Translations under genes and position numbers: made by a program
Source of the DNA: an uncultured Polaribacter sp.
GTDB taxonomy: Bacteria; Bacteroidota; Bacteroidia; Flavobacteriales; Flavobacteriaceae
Direction of reading: 5' to 3'
DNA length: 64,000 bases
NCBI GenBank assembly: GCA_947497755.1
Contig: CANMHT010000004.1
Coordinates: forward strand, 145,589-209,588
Shown: piece after piece, positions 26,202 through 35,148 of the stretch
Numbering within the stretch: position 1 is the stretch's first letter
How the letters are laid out: each line of letters begins with the position of its first letter
Notes under the pieces: model-generated
What the model was told of the DNA's origin: nothing
Databases searched by the model: none
The model's input: the letters and a program-made list of their open reading frames with translations, nothing else

Positions 26202-26576
26202 ATGGCTTGGTTAAAACGAATTGGGTATTATTTAATTGGATTGTCTTTAGGATCAATCGTTGTGCTATTTATATGGAAAAACAAAGATGTTTCTTTTGAC
26301 TATGGAATGGACGCTAGGACTTTAAAAACCATTAGAATTAGGACAAAAATATACAGTCCAGAAGCCCAAGCTATTCTTGCTCAAAACAAGTTAGATTCTT
26401 TAACTGTTAATGCTATTCTTAAAAATGGTGATGTCTTTTTTGGACAAAGTAAACCTCGTATCAAACCTTGTCCAGAATATTTAATCAACGGAAAAGATAG
26501 TTTAGAACATATTCAACTTTACTTTAAGCGTTGTGATTCTGTTGCTACACTTCAAAAAGTAATTATAAAAAACTAA
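26202..26576 (+). CDS. Small membrane-anchored protein, DUF4258-like
   Basis: A 124-residue protein with one hydrophobic segment (about residues 8-25) and a following globular part of about 95 residues. The part R-T-K-I-Y-S-P-E-A-Q-A-I-L, then I-L-K-N-G-D-V-F-F-G-Q-S-K-P-R-x-K-P-C-P-E-Y, and L-Y-F-K-R-C-D fits the DUF4258-type protein that commonly follows alanine dehydrogenase in flavobacteria; I recall this association and could not test it. The role is unknown. Its last 4 bases overlap the end of the convergent gene. Confidence 0.65.
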   Translation: MAWLKRIGYYLIGLSLGSIVVLFIWKNKDVSFDYGMDARTLKTIRIRTKIYSPEAQAILAQNKLDSLTVNAILKNGDVFFGQSKPRIKPCPEYLINGKDSLEHIQLYFKRCDSVATLQKVIIKN

Positions 26577-27163
26577 CAGTTTTTATATTTATCGTGTAAT
26601 CCTACTCCACTTAGCACCATTGGAATTATTTTTTCTAAACGGCTCTTTTGTGTAGCCTCTCGTTTAGCGCTAGAAATATGCTCTGCATATTCTCTTCTTT
26701 TTGATAAACTAAAAGATTCAAACTTTTCTAAAAAAGCAGCATTCGTATCTAGCTCTTTCTGTAATAATGGGTGAATAACTAAAGGCTTTGTGTTTTTTTT
26801 AGGCTTAATAATATTTCCTTTTTCTTGATTTTCAACAGCTTCTTTTATATAAGCTTTAATTAAATCTTCATTAATTTCTTCTAAAGTAGCAAAACGCCAT
26901 TGACGCATGGCTTGTGTTTTTCCTTCTTGAGCATTCATTAATACCTTATGCGTATCTTTTAAAGTACCTCCTTGAAAAAACCATAAGCCCACATAGTTTT
27001 TAAAAGCAGAAAGTCCTAAAATATTTTTCCCATTACTCATATATACAGGAGATCCCCACTTAATGGTTTCTTCTAAATTACAAGAAAGCACCGTGCTTCT
27101 TAGTTTTTCTAATTCGGTTTTCCATTCAGCTTTCTTTTCTATATATGCAGTAACTTTATCCAT
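26573..27163 (-). CDS. YdeI/OmdA-family protein with DUF1801 domain
   Basis: A 196-residue cytosolic protein. Residues about 10-110 are a DUF1801-like domain (E-E-T-I-K-W-G-S-P-V-Y, G-L-S-A-F-K-N-Y-V-G-L-W-F-F-Q-G). Residues about 125-190 match the bacteriocin-protection YdeI/OmdA tail (P-L-L-Q-K-E-L-D, F-L-E-K-F-E-S-F-S-L-S-K-R-R-E-Y-A-E-H-I-S-S-A-K-R-E-A-T). Family members are small proteins with a proposed but unproven link to resistance to antimicrobial peptides. It stands alone, tail to tail with the DUF4258-like gene. Confidence 0.8.
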   Translation of the reverse strand: MDKVTAYIEKKAEWKTELEKLRSTVLSCNLEETIKWGSPVYMSNGKNILGLSAFKNYVGLWFFQGGTLKDTHKVLMNAQEGKTQAMRQWRFATLEEINEDLIKAYIKEAVENQEKGNIIKPKKNTKPLVIHPLLQKELDTNAAFLEKFESFSLSKRREYAEHISSAKREATQKSRLEKIIPMVLSGVGLHDKYKNC

Positions 27164-27309
27164 GTATGTTTTGTTTTTGCTTCCTTTTAAAATCTTAAAA
27201 TCGTTTAAAACTTATGTGATATAAGTGAAAGCTAAAATTACATAAAAAACTCAGACTATTATTTTACTCGTCATTTTTTTTATAATTTAGAAAACCTAAA
27301 TAAAGAATT

Positions 27310-27765
27310 ATGCAATACGATGCCAATACTATAGAGGAATATATAGAACAATTACCTGAAGAAAGAAAAATAGCATTGACAAAATTAAGAGCTGTCATTA
27401 CTAAAAATTTACCTAAAGGTTTTGTAGAACAAATTAATTATAAAATGCCTGGTTATGTAGTACCACATTCTATGTATCCTGGAGGTTATCATTGTACACC
27501 AGAATTACCATTACCATTTATGAATTTTGCTTCTCAAAAGAACTATGTCGCTTTATATCATGCTGGTATTTATGCAAGTCCAGAATTGTTAGCATGGTTT
27601 ACCGCAGAATATCCAAAACATTGTAAACGCAAATTAGATATGGGAAAAAGCTGTATTCGTTTTAAGAAAATGGATGATATTCCTTATGATTTAATTGGAG
27701 AACTAGTACAAAAAATGACCCCAGAACAATGGATAGCACTTTATGAAAGTAAGGTTAAACGATAG
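27310..27765 (+). CDS. DUF1801 domain protein
   Basis: A 151-residue cytosolic protein of the DUF1801 (YdhG-like) family: Y-I-E-Q-L-P-E-E-R-K near residue 12, Q-I-N-Y-K-M-P-G-Y-V, F-A-S-Q-K-N-Y-V-A-L-Y-H, and G-K-S-C-I-R-F-K-K near residue 117. The family has an iron-chaperone-like fold with no firmly known function. It is divergent from another DUF1801-containing gene 146 bp away, so the window holds two different members side by side. Its end almost meets the end of the trmH-like gene (2 bp). Confidence 0.8.
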   Translation: MQYDANTIEEYIEQLPEERKIALTKLRAVITKNLPKGFVEQINYKMPGYVVPHSMYPGGYHCTPELPLPFMNFASQKNYVALYHAGIYASPELLAWFTAEYPKHCKRKLDMGKSCIRFKKMDDIPYDLIGELVQKMTPEQWIALYESKVKR

Positions 27766-27767
27766 TT

Positions 27768-28439
27768 TTATAAAACCTCAGAATTGTAACGTTCAGTAAT
27801 TTTCTGAATACTTTTAATTGACTTTTGAACCCAGTCAAAATACAACTTTTCTTTTTCTTTTGTTGTCAATTTCCATGCAATATCAGAAGCTCTTAATTTG
27901 GTAGTAATATCTTGTAAAATAATTGCTGCTGCTACCGAAATGTTTAAGCTTTCTGTAAAACCAACCATGGGTATTTTTAAAAACCCATCAGATTGATTCA
28001 TCGTATACTCAGAAACTCCTTCCTTCTCTACTCCAAAAACAAAAGCAGATTTTTTATTAATATCAAATTCGTGTAACATACACGATTCATTATGTGGTGT
28101 AGTTGCTATAATTTGATAACCATCTTTTCTTAGAGCATCCAAACAATCTTGCGTGTTATTTGCAGATTGATTGTATTTTTTAATATCCAACCATTTTTGA
28201 GAACCTTTGGCTACATGACGAGAAACTCTACTTGAATATTTATTCTGAATAACATGTACGTCTTGTACTCCAAAAATATCACAACTTCTTATCACAGCAC
28301 TAGAGTTATGAGGTTGAAAAATATCTTCTAAAACAACTGTAAAATGCCTCGTTCGTTGCTCTAAAACCTTTTTAAATGTTTCCTTTCTCTTTTCTGAGAC
28401 AAAACCTTCTAAATACTCTAAAAACTGCGTATCAATCAT
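27768..28439 (-). CDS. TrmH-type SPOUT tRNA/rRNA 2'-O-methyltransferase
   Basis: A 223-residue SPOUT methyltransferase. The three SpoU motifs are visible: N-S-S-A-V-I-R-S-C-D-I-F-G (motif 1), F-V-F-G-V-E-K-E-G-V-S (motif 2), and I-P-M-V-G-F-T-E-S-L-N-I-S-V-A-A-A (motif 3, the SAM knot). Length and the R-H-F-T-V-V-L-E-D start fit TrmH, which methylates the ribose of G18 in tRNA, but related rRNA enzymes look alike, so no symbol is given. It has its own promoter element 20 bases upstream. Confidence 0.87.
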   Translation of the reverse strand: MIDTQFLEYLEGFVSEKRKETFKKVLEQRTRHFTVVLEDIFQPHNSSAVIRSCDIFGVQDVHVIQNKYSSRVSRHVAKGSQKWLDIKKYNQSANNTQDCLDALRKDGYQIIATTPHNESCMLHEFDINKKSAFVFGVEKEGVSEYTMNQSDGFLKIPMVGFTESLNISVAAAIILQDITTKLRASDIAWKLTTKEKEKLYFDWVQKSIKSIQKITERYNSEVL

Positions 28440-28458
28440 ATCACTTCTGTATTTTATG

Positions 28459-28466
28459 CAAACATA
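28459..28466 (-). promoter_or_regulatory. TAnnTTTG -7 element for the TrmH-type gene
   Basis: TATGTTTG on the minus strand, 19 bases before the ATG at 28439. Confidence 0.5.
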
Positions 28467-28547
28467 CTATAAAAATCATATTTTAGCTGAAAAAGAAGTT
28501 TAGCAAGTAGACTAAATCACCTGAAAACTAAAAAATAAAAAGGTTAA

Positions 28548-29231
28548 ATGAAAAAATTAGTAGTATTAACTGGTGCTGGTATAAGTGCAGAAAGCGGAAT
28601 AAATACTTTTAGAGATGCTGATGGTTTGTGGGAAGGACATGATATTATGGAAGTGGCTTCTCCACAAGGTTTTCAAAAAAATCCTGCATTGGTTTTAGAT
28701 TTTTATAATCAACGTAGAAGACAATTACTTACTGTACATCCCAATAAAGCACACCACAACTTAAAAGAATTAGAAAAACACTACGAAGTAAGTATTATAA
28801 CTCAAAATGTTGACAACTTACATGAAAGAGCAGAAAGTACTCAAGTTTTACATTTACATGGAGAACTTTTAAAAGTAAGAAGTACTGGAAACCCAGCAAA
28901 TGTGTATCATTGGGAGAAAGATTTGTTAGAAGGAGATGTGTGTAATGAAAACTTCCAATTAAGACCACATATTGTTTGGTTTGGAGAAGATGTTCCTTTA
29001 TTAGAAAAAGCAGCAGAAATTACTTCTAAAGCAGATATTTTAGTAATTATTGGTACTTCAATGCAGGTATATCCAGCAGCGAGTTTAATCAATTTTGTTT
29101 CTCCAAAAACACCTATTTATTTTATAGATCCTAATCCTTCAATAAGTGAATGGCAATACGATAATTTAACCATTATAAATGAGGTTGCTAGTACTGGAAC
29201 AGATAAATTATTGCAGTTATTAAGAAGTTAA
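28548..29231 (+). CDS. cobB: Sir2-family NAD-dependent deacylase without zinc cysteines
   Basis: A 227-residue sirtuin that removes acyl groups from lysines with NAD. Visible: G-A-G-I-S-A-E-S-G-I at 9-18, F-R-D-A-D-G-L-W, T-Q-N-V-D-N-L-H, catalytic His104 in L-H-L-H-G, G-T-S-M-Q-V-Y-P-A. Tyr53 and Arg56 in F-Y-N-Q-R-R-R match the class III pair that favours succinyl and malonyl lysine. The segment that normally holds four zinc-binding Cys (about residues 108-150) has only one Cys, so the zinc knuckle appears lost; I recall this for some Bacteroidota members. The last 12 bases overlap the convergent neighbour. Confidence 0.87.
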   Translation: MKKLVVLTGAGISAESGINTFRDADGLWEGHDIMEVASPQGFQKNPALVLDFYNQRRRQLLTVHPNKAHHNLKELEKHYEVSIITQNVDNLHERAESTQVLHLHGELLKVRSTGNPANVYHWEKDLLEGDVCNENFQLRPHIVWFGEDVPLLEKAAEITSKADILVIIGTSMQVYPAASLINFVSPKTPIYFIDPNPSISEWQYDNLTIINEVASTGTDKLLQLLRS

Positions 29232-29687
29232 TTTGTAAAAATATTCATACAATTTTCCTTTAGAGATTGTACTTCCTTTTTCAATTAAATCGAAAAGTTC
29301 TGCATTTCTTTCGGTATTGTATTTTTTAGAACCTGTAAAATAATCTACAAGATCATCAGTAGGATTTTTAAGCAACCACTCATAACCTTCTTTTTCTAAT
29401 AAACTAAGCTCTTTAGTGACTTTTATATAGATTCTATGAATTGTTTTTTCTTCACATTTAAACAGATTAATACTCTGCTTAGAGAAGTGTTCTAAATATT
29501 GAGTTTTAGTTAAGACATCATCCCAAACCATATCAGAAAAAATATTCATTTCCTCTTCTGCCACATGAGGCTTTTCTTCTTTTATTTGATTCCATTCATT
29601 TACATCAATGCTTTGTGTTGCTAAAAACTGTGCAAACTCTGCATGTAAACTTTCAAACTGCTCTTTTGTTAACTGTCTATATTTCAT
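29220..29687 (-). CDS. DUF6495-like protein
   Basis: A 155-residue acidic cytosolic protein starting M-K-Y-R-Q-L-T-K-E-Q-F-E-S-L-H and mostly helical, with no signal or membrane segment. The pattern L-H-x-E-F-A-Q-F-L-A-T-Q-S-I-D, W-D-D-V-L-T-K-T-Q-Y-L-E-H-F-S and Y-E-W-L-L-K-N-P is that of a conserved Bacteroidota protein I recall as DUF6495; its role is unknown. Its start lies about 10 bases past the T-run of the terminator for the Oar-like receptor, so it needs its own promoter or readthrough. Confidence 0.65.
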   Translation of the reverse strand: MKYRQLTKEQFESLHAEFAQFLATQSIDVNEWNQIKEEKPHVAEEEMNIFSDMVWDDVLTKTQYLEHFSKQSINLFKCEEKTIHRIYIKVTKELSLLEKEGYEWLLKNPTDDLVDYFTGSKKYNTERNAELFDLIEKGSTISKGKLYEYFYKLTS

Positions 29688-29697
29688 TCTAATCTAT

Positions 29698-29726
29698 AAA
29701 AAAACCGCCTAAAATTAGGCGGTTCA
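29698..29726 (-). terminator. Intrinsic terminator of the Oar-like receptor gene
   Basis: Stem AACCGCCTA / TAGGCGGTT at 29703-29724 with a 4-base loop, followed on the minus strand by seven T. It ends about 10 bases before the next ATG. Confidence 0.88.
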
Positions 29727-29747
29727 AATATCTGAAATAAATTTAAA

Positions 29748-32700
29748 TTAGAAGCTATATCTCAATCCAAATTGCATTTGCCATCTAGAGATTAAGCTAG
29801 AATCATACACAAATGTTTCTTTTAAATTTGTATTAAAAGTATAGGTTGGTGTACCTGTATTATCTACACTAACTCCTAAAGGTTGTACAGCACTTGGTTG
29901 CTGTACTAATCCCCAATCAGAATTGATTAAGTTTCCAAAATTTAAGATATCAATTGTAAATTCTAATGAATTGTTATTTGCTAATTTTAAATTCTGTATA
30001 AACTTCACATCCATCTTTCCTCTCCAAGGAGCTAAGGCACCATAACGCTCTGCATACTGCCCTCTTCTACCACTTAAATATTTATCTTGTTGGATAAACT
30101 TTTCAAAAGCAGCAGCTTGTCCAGCTCCACTAAATTGCATTTGATTAACTTCACTAGCAGTTGGAATATAAATTAAATCGTTTAAGTTAGATCCATCATT
30201 ATTAATATCTCCAGCATAAGTATAATTAAATCTTCCTCCTTTAGCCAATTCATAAAAAGATGAAATTGTTGTTGTCCATTTATCATCAGTTCCGTATGCC
30301 CAAGTTTTAGAAGCAACTCCGATAAATCTATGCGTATCTCCATATTTAGAGTGCGCTAAAACAGCATCATTTGCATTAGATAAAATTGGATTAAATGCAA
30401 AAGCATCTCCTGTAATTTCAGCTTCAATAGAGTTTACATCTTTAGAGTTTAAGTAATTATATGCTCCCATTAAATACAACCCATTTTCAAAAGTTCTTTG
30501 GGCTTTCAATGAAGCGTTAAACGTTCTTCCTTTATCAGAATTTGTAAATACATATCCATTGTTTCCTTTATCAGCTGCTTGATATATTGGTCTGTTATCT
30601 ACACCTTGTAATGTTCCTGTAGGATTCTTTAATCCCCAGTTTTGAACATGTGCTCCATTAATATCTTTAGTATAAGATATATCTGTAGTTAAAATAGTTC
30701 CGTTTTTAAGCTTTACATCTGCACCAAAGCTTGTTCTCCATACTTGAGGAAATTTAAAATCTGGATCTACTACTTGATAAAACCAAGTATTTGGATTAGC
30801 AATTTGGTTTCCTAACCAAACAAACGGGAATCTTCCTGTGAACAATCCAGAGCCTCCTCTTAATTGTAGAGTATTATCTCCATGTACATCCCAATTAAAT
30901 CCAACTCTTGGAGAAAACAAAAAGCTATTGCTTGGCATCTTTGTTGAGTCAAATTTTACTGCTTTACCAGTATCAGGATCAAAATAATCGATTGATGGAT
31001 CATAAAAATTACCTGGGAAATCAATTACATTTTGTGCCTTTTCTGCTGAATCAAAAAATAATGGTTTGTCTAAACGAATTCCGTATGAAAGTTTAAAGTT
31101 TTCACTAACATTCCATTCATCTTGAACATAAAATGCTAATTGTCCAACATTTGTTTCTGCCAATGCCCAAGAATTGTTTGCATTTCTAGTATTAAATACA
31201 TTTTGTGCATTTGCCATTGCATCTGCTAATAATCCGTTAGCAATAGCTGCTCTAAAAGCAGCCATATCTGCAAAATCACCAAAAAACGCACCAACATATC
31301 CTCTAGCATCTCCAAGTCCATAAACTCCTAAATTAAACGAGTTATCAAATTCAAACTTTTCAAAAGAAAAACCTACTGTATAGTTATGGTCTCCTTTACT
31401 AATGTTTAAGTTGTTTGTAATTTGATATACTTTCTGATCTAATCTGTTATTAATAGAAAATGGTTCATGTCCAGCAACAATATAATTTCCTCCACTTCCA
31501 TCTTGAATTCTAAAAGCTGGCATTGGTGCTGACTTCGGATTTCTAAAATCGTCAAAATGTGTATAACCTGCTTGGAACTTATTGGTAATATTATCAGAAA
31601 AAGTTGAATTCAGTTCAACCAAAAAAGAATTAAGATTGTTGTTTATTTGGTAACCAGAGTTTTCAAATTGTAGTATTTGAGAACTTGGGCCTCTAAACCC
31701 TAATGCCGTTGGATGTGCTGGCAAATCTCTAGATGCATTTAAAAAGTTGTAAATAAATGCCAAACGATGCTTTTGATTTACATTCCAATCTAATTTAATT
31801 AACCCTTTAGTACTTTTGGTATCATGTGTAAATCCTTCATAAGAACCAGTATCATAACCGATTCCCACTAAAGCAGCTTTTACCTCATCTAAATCTGTTT
31901 TTAAAACTCTAGACTCGTTAATAGCTCCAGATCCAGTATTAGGTAACCAAGATTGTCCTAAATCAGATCTATTGTCTTTCTCAAAATTTACAAAAACAAA
32001 TAGTTTGTCTTTTACAATTGGAGCACCAACACTAACTCCTACTTGAGATTGGGTTAATTTAGGTACAAATATTTTTTGACCTTTAATTTTACTTCCTGTA
32101 AAATCTTGATTTCTGTAATAGCCATAAACTGTACCAGTTAAGGTGTTGGTACCACTTTTGGTTACAGCATTAACAGATGCTCCTGTAAAACCAGATAAGG
32201 TTACATCATAAGGTGCAGTAGAAACAGAAATTTGATCTATAGCATCTAAAGATACTGGTTGAGAAGCAGTTTGACCTCCAGGTGTGGCTGCATCTAAACC
32301 AAAAGGGTTATTAAAGATAGAACCATCTAAAGTAAAGTTATTAAACTGATCATTTCTTCCAGCGAAAGATCCGCCAGAGGCAGCAGGGTCTAAACGTGTA
32401 AAATCAGATGCTGATCTAGAAATAGTTGGTAACTTTTTTAGCTCTTTGTTACCAATACTTGTTTGAGCTCCAGTTCTGTCATTATTAAAAACGGTGCTCC
32501 TAGTAGAACTGATTACTACCTCTTCTAAAGTGTTTGAATCTTCAGATAAAACAGCATCTATATTTGTTGTTTTTCCTAAAGTTAAAAACACATTGGTTAC
32601 TTTTTTAGATTTGTAACCAACAAAGCTTATGGTAATAGTATAGGGGCCCCCAATCCTTAAATTGGATAAAGTATACCTTCCATTTTCTTGAGCAATTGTT

Positions 32701-32861
32701 CCAGAAACAGTACCAGTTGGTGTGTGTAATGCAACAATGTTTGCTCCAATCATAGCTTCTCCAGTTGTATCTGTTACTAACCCTTTAATTTTTGAGGTAG
32801 TAACCTGAGAAACAACACTAACAGAGAAAACTAAGCTTAAGTAAAATAAAATTCTCTTCAT
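29748..32861 (-). CDS. Oar-like TonB-dependent outer-membrane receptor
   Basis: A 1037-residue outer-membrane protein: signal peptide (M-K-R-I-L-F-Y-L-S-L-V-F-S-V-S-V-V-S-Q), carboxypeptidase-regulatory domain (about 22-110, I-K-G-L-V-T-D-T-T-G-E-A-M-I-G-A-N), plug (about 130-240, with R-S-A-S-D-F-T-R-L-D-P-A-A-S-G-G-S-F-A-G-R and T-L-D-G-S-I-F-N-N-P-F-G-L), and a large barrel ending in an aromatic residue (L-R-Y-S-F). The plug motifs are those of the Oar family of myxobacteria and flavobacteria, linked to surface remodelling or peptide uptake. No SusD partner is present, so it is not a typical polysaccharide system. Confidence 0.88.
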   Translation of the reverse strand: MKRILFYLSLVFSVSVVSQVTTSKIKGLVTDTTGEAMIGANIVALHTPTGTVSGTIAQENGRYTLSNLRIGGPYTITISFVGYKSKKVTNVFLTLGKTTNIDAVLSEDSNTLEEVVISSTRSTVFNNDRTGAQTSIGNKELKKLPTISRSASDFTRLDPAASGGSFAGRNDQFNNFTLDGSIFNNPFGLDAATPGGQTASQPVSLDAIDQISVSTAPYDVTLSGFTGASVNAVTKSGTNTLTGTVYGYYRNQDFTGSKIKGQKIFVPKLTQSQVGVSVGAPIVKDKLFVFVNFEKDNRSDLGQSWLPNTGSGAINESRVLKTDLDEVKAALVGIGYDTGSYEGFTHDTKSTKGLIKLDWNVNQKHRLAFIYNFLNASRDLPAHPTALGFRGPSSQILQFENSGYQINNNLNSFLVELNSTFSDNITNKFQAGYTHFDDFRNPKSAPMPAFRIQDGSGGNYIVAGHEPFSINNRLDQKVYQITNNLNISKGDHNYTVGFSFEKFEFDNSFNLGVYGLGDARGYVGAFFGDFADMAAFRAAIANGLLADAMANAQNVFNTRNANNSWALAETNVGQLAFYVQDEWNVSENFKLSYGIRLDKPLFFDSAEKAQNVIDFPGNFYDPSIDYFDPDTGKAVKFDSTKMPSNSFLFSPRVGFNWDVHGDNTLQLRGGSGLFTGRFPFVWLGNQIANPNTWFYQVVDPDFKFPQVWRTSFGADVKLKNGTILTTDISYTKDINGAHVQNWGLKNPTGTLQGVDNRPIYQAADKGNNGYVFTNSDKGRTFNASLKAQRTFENGLYLMGAYNYLNSKDVNSIEAEITGDAFAFNPILSNANDAVLAHSKYGDTHRFIGVASKTWAYGTDDKWTTTISSFYELAKGGRFNYTYAGDINNDGSNLNDLIYIPTASEVNQMQFSGAGQAAAFEKFIQQDKYLSGRRGQYAERYGALAPWRGKMDVKFIQNLKLANNNSLEFTIDILNFGNLINSDWGLVQQPSAVQPLGVSVDNTGTPTYTFNTNLKETFVYDSSLISRWQMQFGLRYSF

Positions 32862-32906
32862 GCTTTTATAATAGTTTTAGTTAATATTAACTTTAAAAAT
32901 AGCCAT

Positions 32907-32943
32907 AAAAAAAAAAGAGTCTACTATTTCTAGTAAACTCTTT
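32907..32943 (-). terminator. Intrinsic terminator of the rpsF-rpsR-rplI operon
   Basis: Stem AAAGAGTCTACTA / TAGTAAACTCTTT with a 4-base loop (32914-32943) and ten T on the minus strand. It is 25 bases past the rplI stop. Confidence 0.88.
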
Positions 32944-32967
32944 ATCAATAAATTATTAACAAATTGC

Positions 32968-33417
32968 TTATTTCTCAGCAACTACTTCAAAAGTAATATC
33001 AGCAACAACTGTTCTGTGTAATCTTACAGAAGCGTTGTATTTACCTAATCTTTTTACAGTACCTCCAACAACTTTAATGAATTTTCTATCCACTTCAGTT
33101 CCTGATTTTGCAATTGCTTCAGCTACATCTGCATTGTTTACAGAACCAAATAATTTGTCTCCTGTACCAACTTTAGATGCAATCTTAATTTCTAAACCTT
33201 TAATTGTTTCTGCTATTTTAGTAGCATCTTCAACAATTTTAGCTTCTTTAAATGCACGTTGCTTTAAATTTTCTGCTAAAACTTTCTTTGCAGAAGAAGT
33301 TGCTAATACTGCATATCCTTGAGGGATTAAAAAGTTTCTACCATAACCATTCTTAACAGTTACAATATCGTCTTTGAAACCTACGTTTTCTACGTCTTGC
33401 TTTAATATTAATTCCAT
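32968..33417 (-). CDS. rplI: 50S ribosomal protein L9
   Basis: A 149-residue ribosomal protein with the N-terminal RNA-binding domain (M-E-L-I-L-K-Q-D-V-E-N-V-G-F-K-D-D-I-V-x-V-K-x-G-Y-G-R-N-F-L-I-P-Q-G) and a long connecting helix to the C-terminal domain. Full length. Third gene of the ribosomal unit, 16 bases after rpsR, followed by a strong terminator. Confidence 0.97.
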   Translation of the reverse strand: MELILKQDVENVGFKDDIVTVKNGYGRNFLIPQGYAVLATSSAKKVLAENLKQRAFKEAKIVEDATKIAETIKGLEIKIASKVGTGDKLFGSVNNADVAEAIAKSGTEVDRKFIKVVGGTVKRLGKYNASVRLHRTVVADITFEVVAEK

Positions 33418-33433
33418 AATGCTTCTTCTTTTA

Positions 33434-33730
33434 TTATTTTAACATATCTCCAAGGTAAGGCATTAAAGCTAAGTGACGCGCACGTTTAATAGCTTGTGCA
33501 ACTTTACGTTGGTATTTTAAAGATGTTCCGGTTAAACGTCTTGGTAAAATTTTACCTTGCTCGTTTACTAAATACATTAAAAAGTCAGCATCTTTATAAT
33601 CAATATATTTGATTCCGTTTTTCTTAAAACGACAGTATTTTGCTTCTTTTTTAGTTTCAATGTCTAATGGAGTTAAGTATCTTACTTCTCCTTGCTTGTT
33701 TCCTTTTGCTTGTTGATCTATAGATGACAT
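33434..33730 (-). CDS. rpsR: 30S ribosomal protein S18
   Basis: A 98-residue S18 of the small subunit, partner of S6. The core motif [15 protein letters not shown] and the C-terminal [24 protein letters not shown] are present. It has an N-terminal extension of about 20 residues, normal for Bacteroidota. Second gene of the operon, 5 bases after rpsF. Confidence 0.97.
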   Translation of the reverse strand: MSSIDQQAKGNKQGEVRYLTPLDIETKKEAKYCRFKKNGIKYIDYKDADFLMYLVNEQGKILPRRLTGTSLKYQRKVAQAIKRARHLALMPYLGDMLK

Positions 33731-33735
33731 ATCTC

Positions 33736-34077
33736 TTATTTTTTAGCAGATGCAACACGAGCTCTTCTCTTTTCAGCCCAAGCTGCAGCGTGTTTATCTA
33801 ATTTAACAGTTAAATAACGCATAACGCTATCATCTCTTCTAAACTCTAGTTCAAAGTTAGCAATAACATCTCCTGCTACTTTGTACTCAAATAAGTGGTA
33901 AAATCCACTTTTTTTCTTTTGAATTGGGTACGCTAATTTTTTTAAGCCCCAATCTTCTTTAGAAATCATTTCGGCACCTTTAGAAACCAAATAGTCATTA
34001 AACTTTTGTACTGTTTCCTTTATCTGAGTATCAGATAAAACGGGATTCAAAATGAAAACAGTTTCGTAATGATTCAT
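33736..34077 (-). CDS. rpsF: 30S ribosomal protein S6
   Basis: A 113-residue S6 of the small subunit: [13 protein letters not shown] at the start, [16 protein letters not shown] in the middle and a basic tail [10 protein letters not shown]. First gene of rpsF-rpsR-rplI, with a good promoter element 32 bases upstream. In other bacteria the S6:S18 complex can bind its own leader; I see no clear such structure in the short leader here. Confidence 0.97.
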   Translation of the reverse strand: MNHYETVFILNPVLSDTQIKETVQKFNDYLVSKGAEMISKEDWGLKKLAYPIQKKKSGFYHLFEYKVAGDVIANFELEFRRDDSVMRYLTVKLDKHAAAWAEKRRARVASAKK

Positions 34078-34108
34078 AATTAATTATTTAAAATTATTTT
34101 TAAGGCTG

Positions 34109-34116
34109 CAAATATA
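34109..34116 (-). promoter_or_regulatory. TAnnTTTG -7 element of the ribosomal operon
   Basis: TATATTTG on the minus strand, 31 bases before the rpsF ATG, the expected place for a strong housekeeping promoter. Confidence 0.65.
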
Positions 34117-34175
34117 CAATCTTTTTTCTAGATAATACCTATAAGATTGTAAAGAAAAATCTATCAATTTTTCTT

Positions 34176-34183
34176 TAAGTTTG
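34176..34183 (+). promoter_or_regulatory. TAnnTTTG -7 element of the fatty acid hydroxylase-family gene
   Basis: TAAGTTTG, 27 bases before the ATG at 34211. It is divergent from the ribosomal promoter 60 bp away. Confidence 0.5.
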
Positions 34184-34210
34184 TAGAAAGCACAAATTTA
34201 CAAAATCCTT

Positions 34211-35110
34211 ATGCAAATACCCGAATTCCCAAACCTTATTCATTATGCAATTCCGTTTTTTGTCGCAACGGTTATTATTGAAGTTATCTTAACTGTAAAA
34301 GTAAAAATGGAACAGTATGAATACAAGGATGCATTAACTTCTATTACCATGGGTTTAGGAAACGTTGCTGTTGGATTATTAACCAAAGGAATGGTGTTGA
34401 CTGTTTTTTATTTTATTTATAATAGTTTTCATCTTTTTGAGATTCCTTTTACTTGGTGGGCGTGGATTTTAATTCTTTTTGCAGAGGATTTCACTTATTA
34501 CTGGAACCATAGAATCGCTCATGAAAGTCGTTTTTTTTGGGCTAGTCATGTGGTACATCATTCTTCTCAAAAATACAACTTAAGTACGGCTTTAAGACAA
34601 ACTTGGTCTGGTGGATTTTATACTTTTATTTGGTGGATTCCTTTAGTAATTATTGGCTTTCACCCTGTAATGATTTTAGTGCAGATGTCTATTAGTTTAC
34701 TGTATCAATATTGGATTCATACAGAAATGATACAAAAATTACCGAAATGGTTCGAAGCAGTTTTTAATACTCCTAGTCATCATAGGGTGCACCATGCTAC
34801 AAATCCACAATATTTAGATAGAAATCACGCTGGAATTTTTATTATTTGGGATAAACTCTTTGGTACTTTTGAGCCTGAAATAGAAAAGCCTGTGTATGGA
34901 TTGGTAAAAAACATCAACACATACAACCCTGTAAAAGTTGCTTTTTTAGAGTGGTTTTACATGTTTAAAGATACCTTTACAAGCAATACAAATTTGATTA
35001 ATAGAATAAAATATCTTTTTAAACCTCCAGGTTGGAGACATGATGGTACTGGAACATTGTCTTCTGATTTAAGAAAAGAATGGCAACAAAAACAACAAAG
35101 CGAAGTATAA
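34211..35110 (+). CDS. Sterol desaturase / fatty acid hydroxylase family protein
   Basis: A 299-residue integral inner-membrane protein with about four hydrophobic helices. The di-iron His clusters of the family are all present: H-R-I-A-H-E near residue 96, H-V-V-H-H near 115, H-T-E-M near 173 and H-R-V-H-H near 196. It would use oxygen to hydroxylate or desaturate a lipid; the lipid is unknown. It stands alone between the ribosomal operon (divergent) and the ECF-linked operon (convergent). Its stop codon lies inside a long terminator stem. Confidence 0.88.
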   Translation: MQIPEFPNLIHYAIPFFVATVIIEVILTVKVKMEQYEYKDALTSITMGLGNVAVGLLTKGMVLTVFYFIYNSFHLFEIPFTWWAWILILFAEDFTYYWNHRIAHESRFFWASHVVHHSSQKYNLSTALRQTWSGGFYTFIWWIPLVIIGFHPVMILVQMSISLLYQYWIHTEMIQKLPKWFEAVFNTPSHHRVHHATNPQYLDRNHAGIFIIWDKLFGTFEPEIEKPVYGLVKNINTYNPVKVAFLEWFYMFKDTFTSNTNLINRIKYLFKPPGWRHDGTGTLSSDLRKEWQQKQQSEV

Positions 35111-35129
35111 TATACTTCGCTTTGTTGTT
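35091..35129. terminator. 19-bp near-perfect palindrome at a convergent gene end
   Basis: Positions 35091-35109 and 35111-35129 are exact complements with one central base, and the left arm contains the last six codons and part of the stop of the upstream gene. It lies between two convergent genes. There is no long T-run, so it may work as a bidirectional hairpin or protect 3' ends. Confidence 0.7.
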
Positions 35130-35148
35130 GTATTAAAGTTCAATAAAA

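Noticed and set aside
27768..27780. Possible terminator at the convergent ends of the DUF1801 and TrmH-type genes
   Set aside because: Only a short, weak AT palindrome (GTTTTATAAAAC) is visible; not enough for a call.
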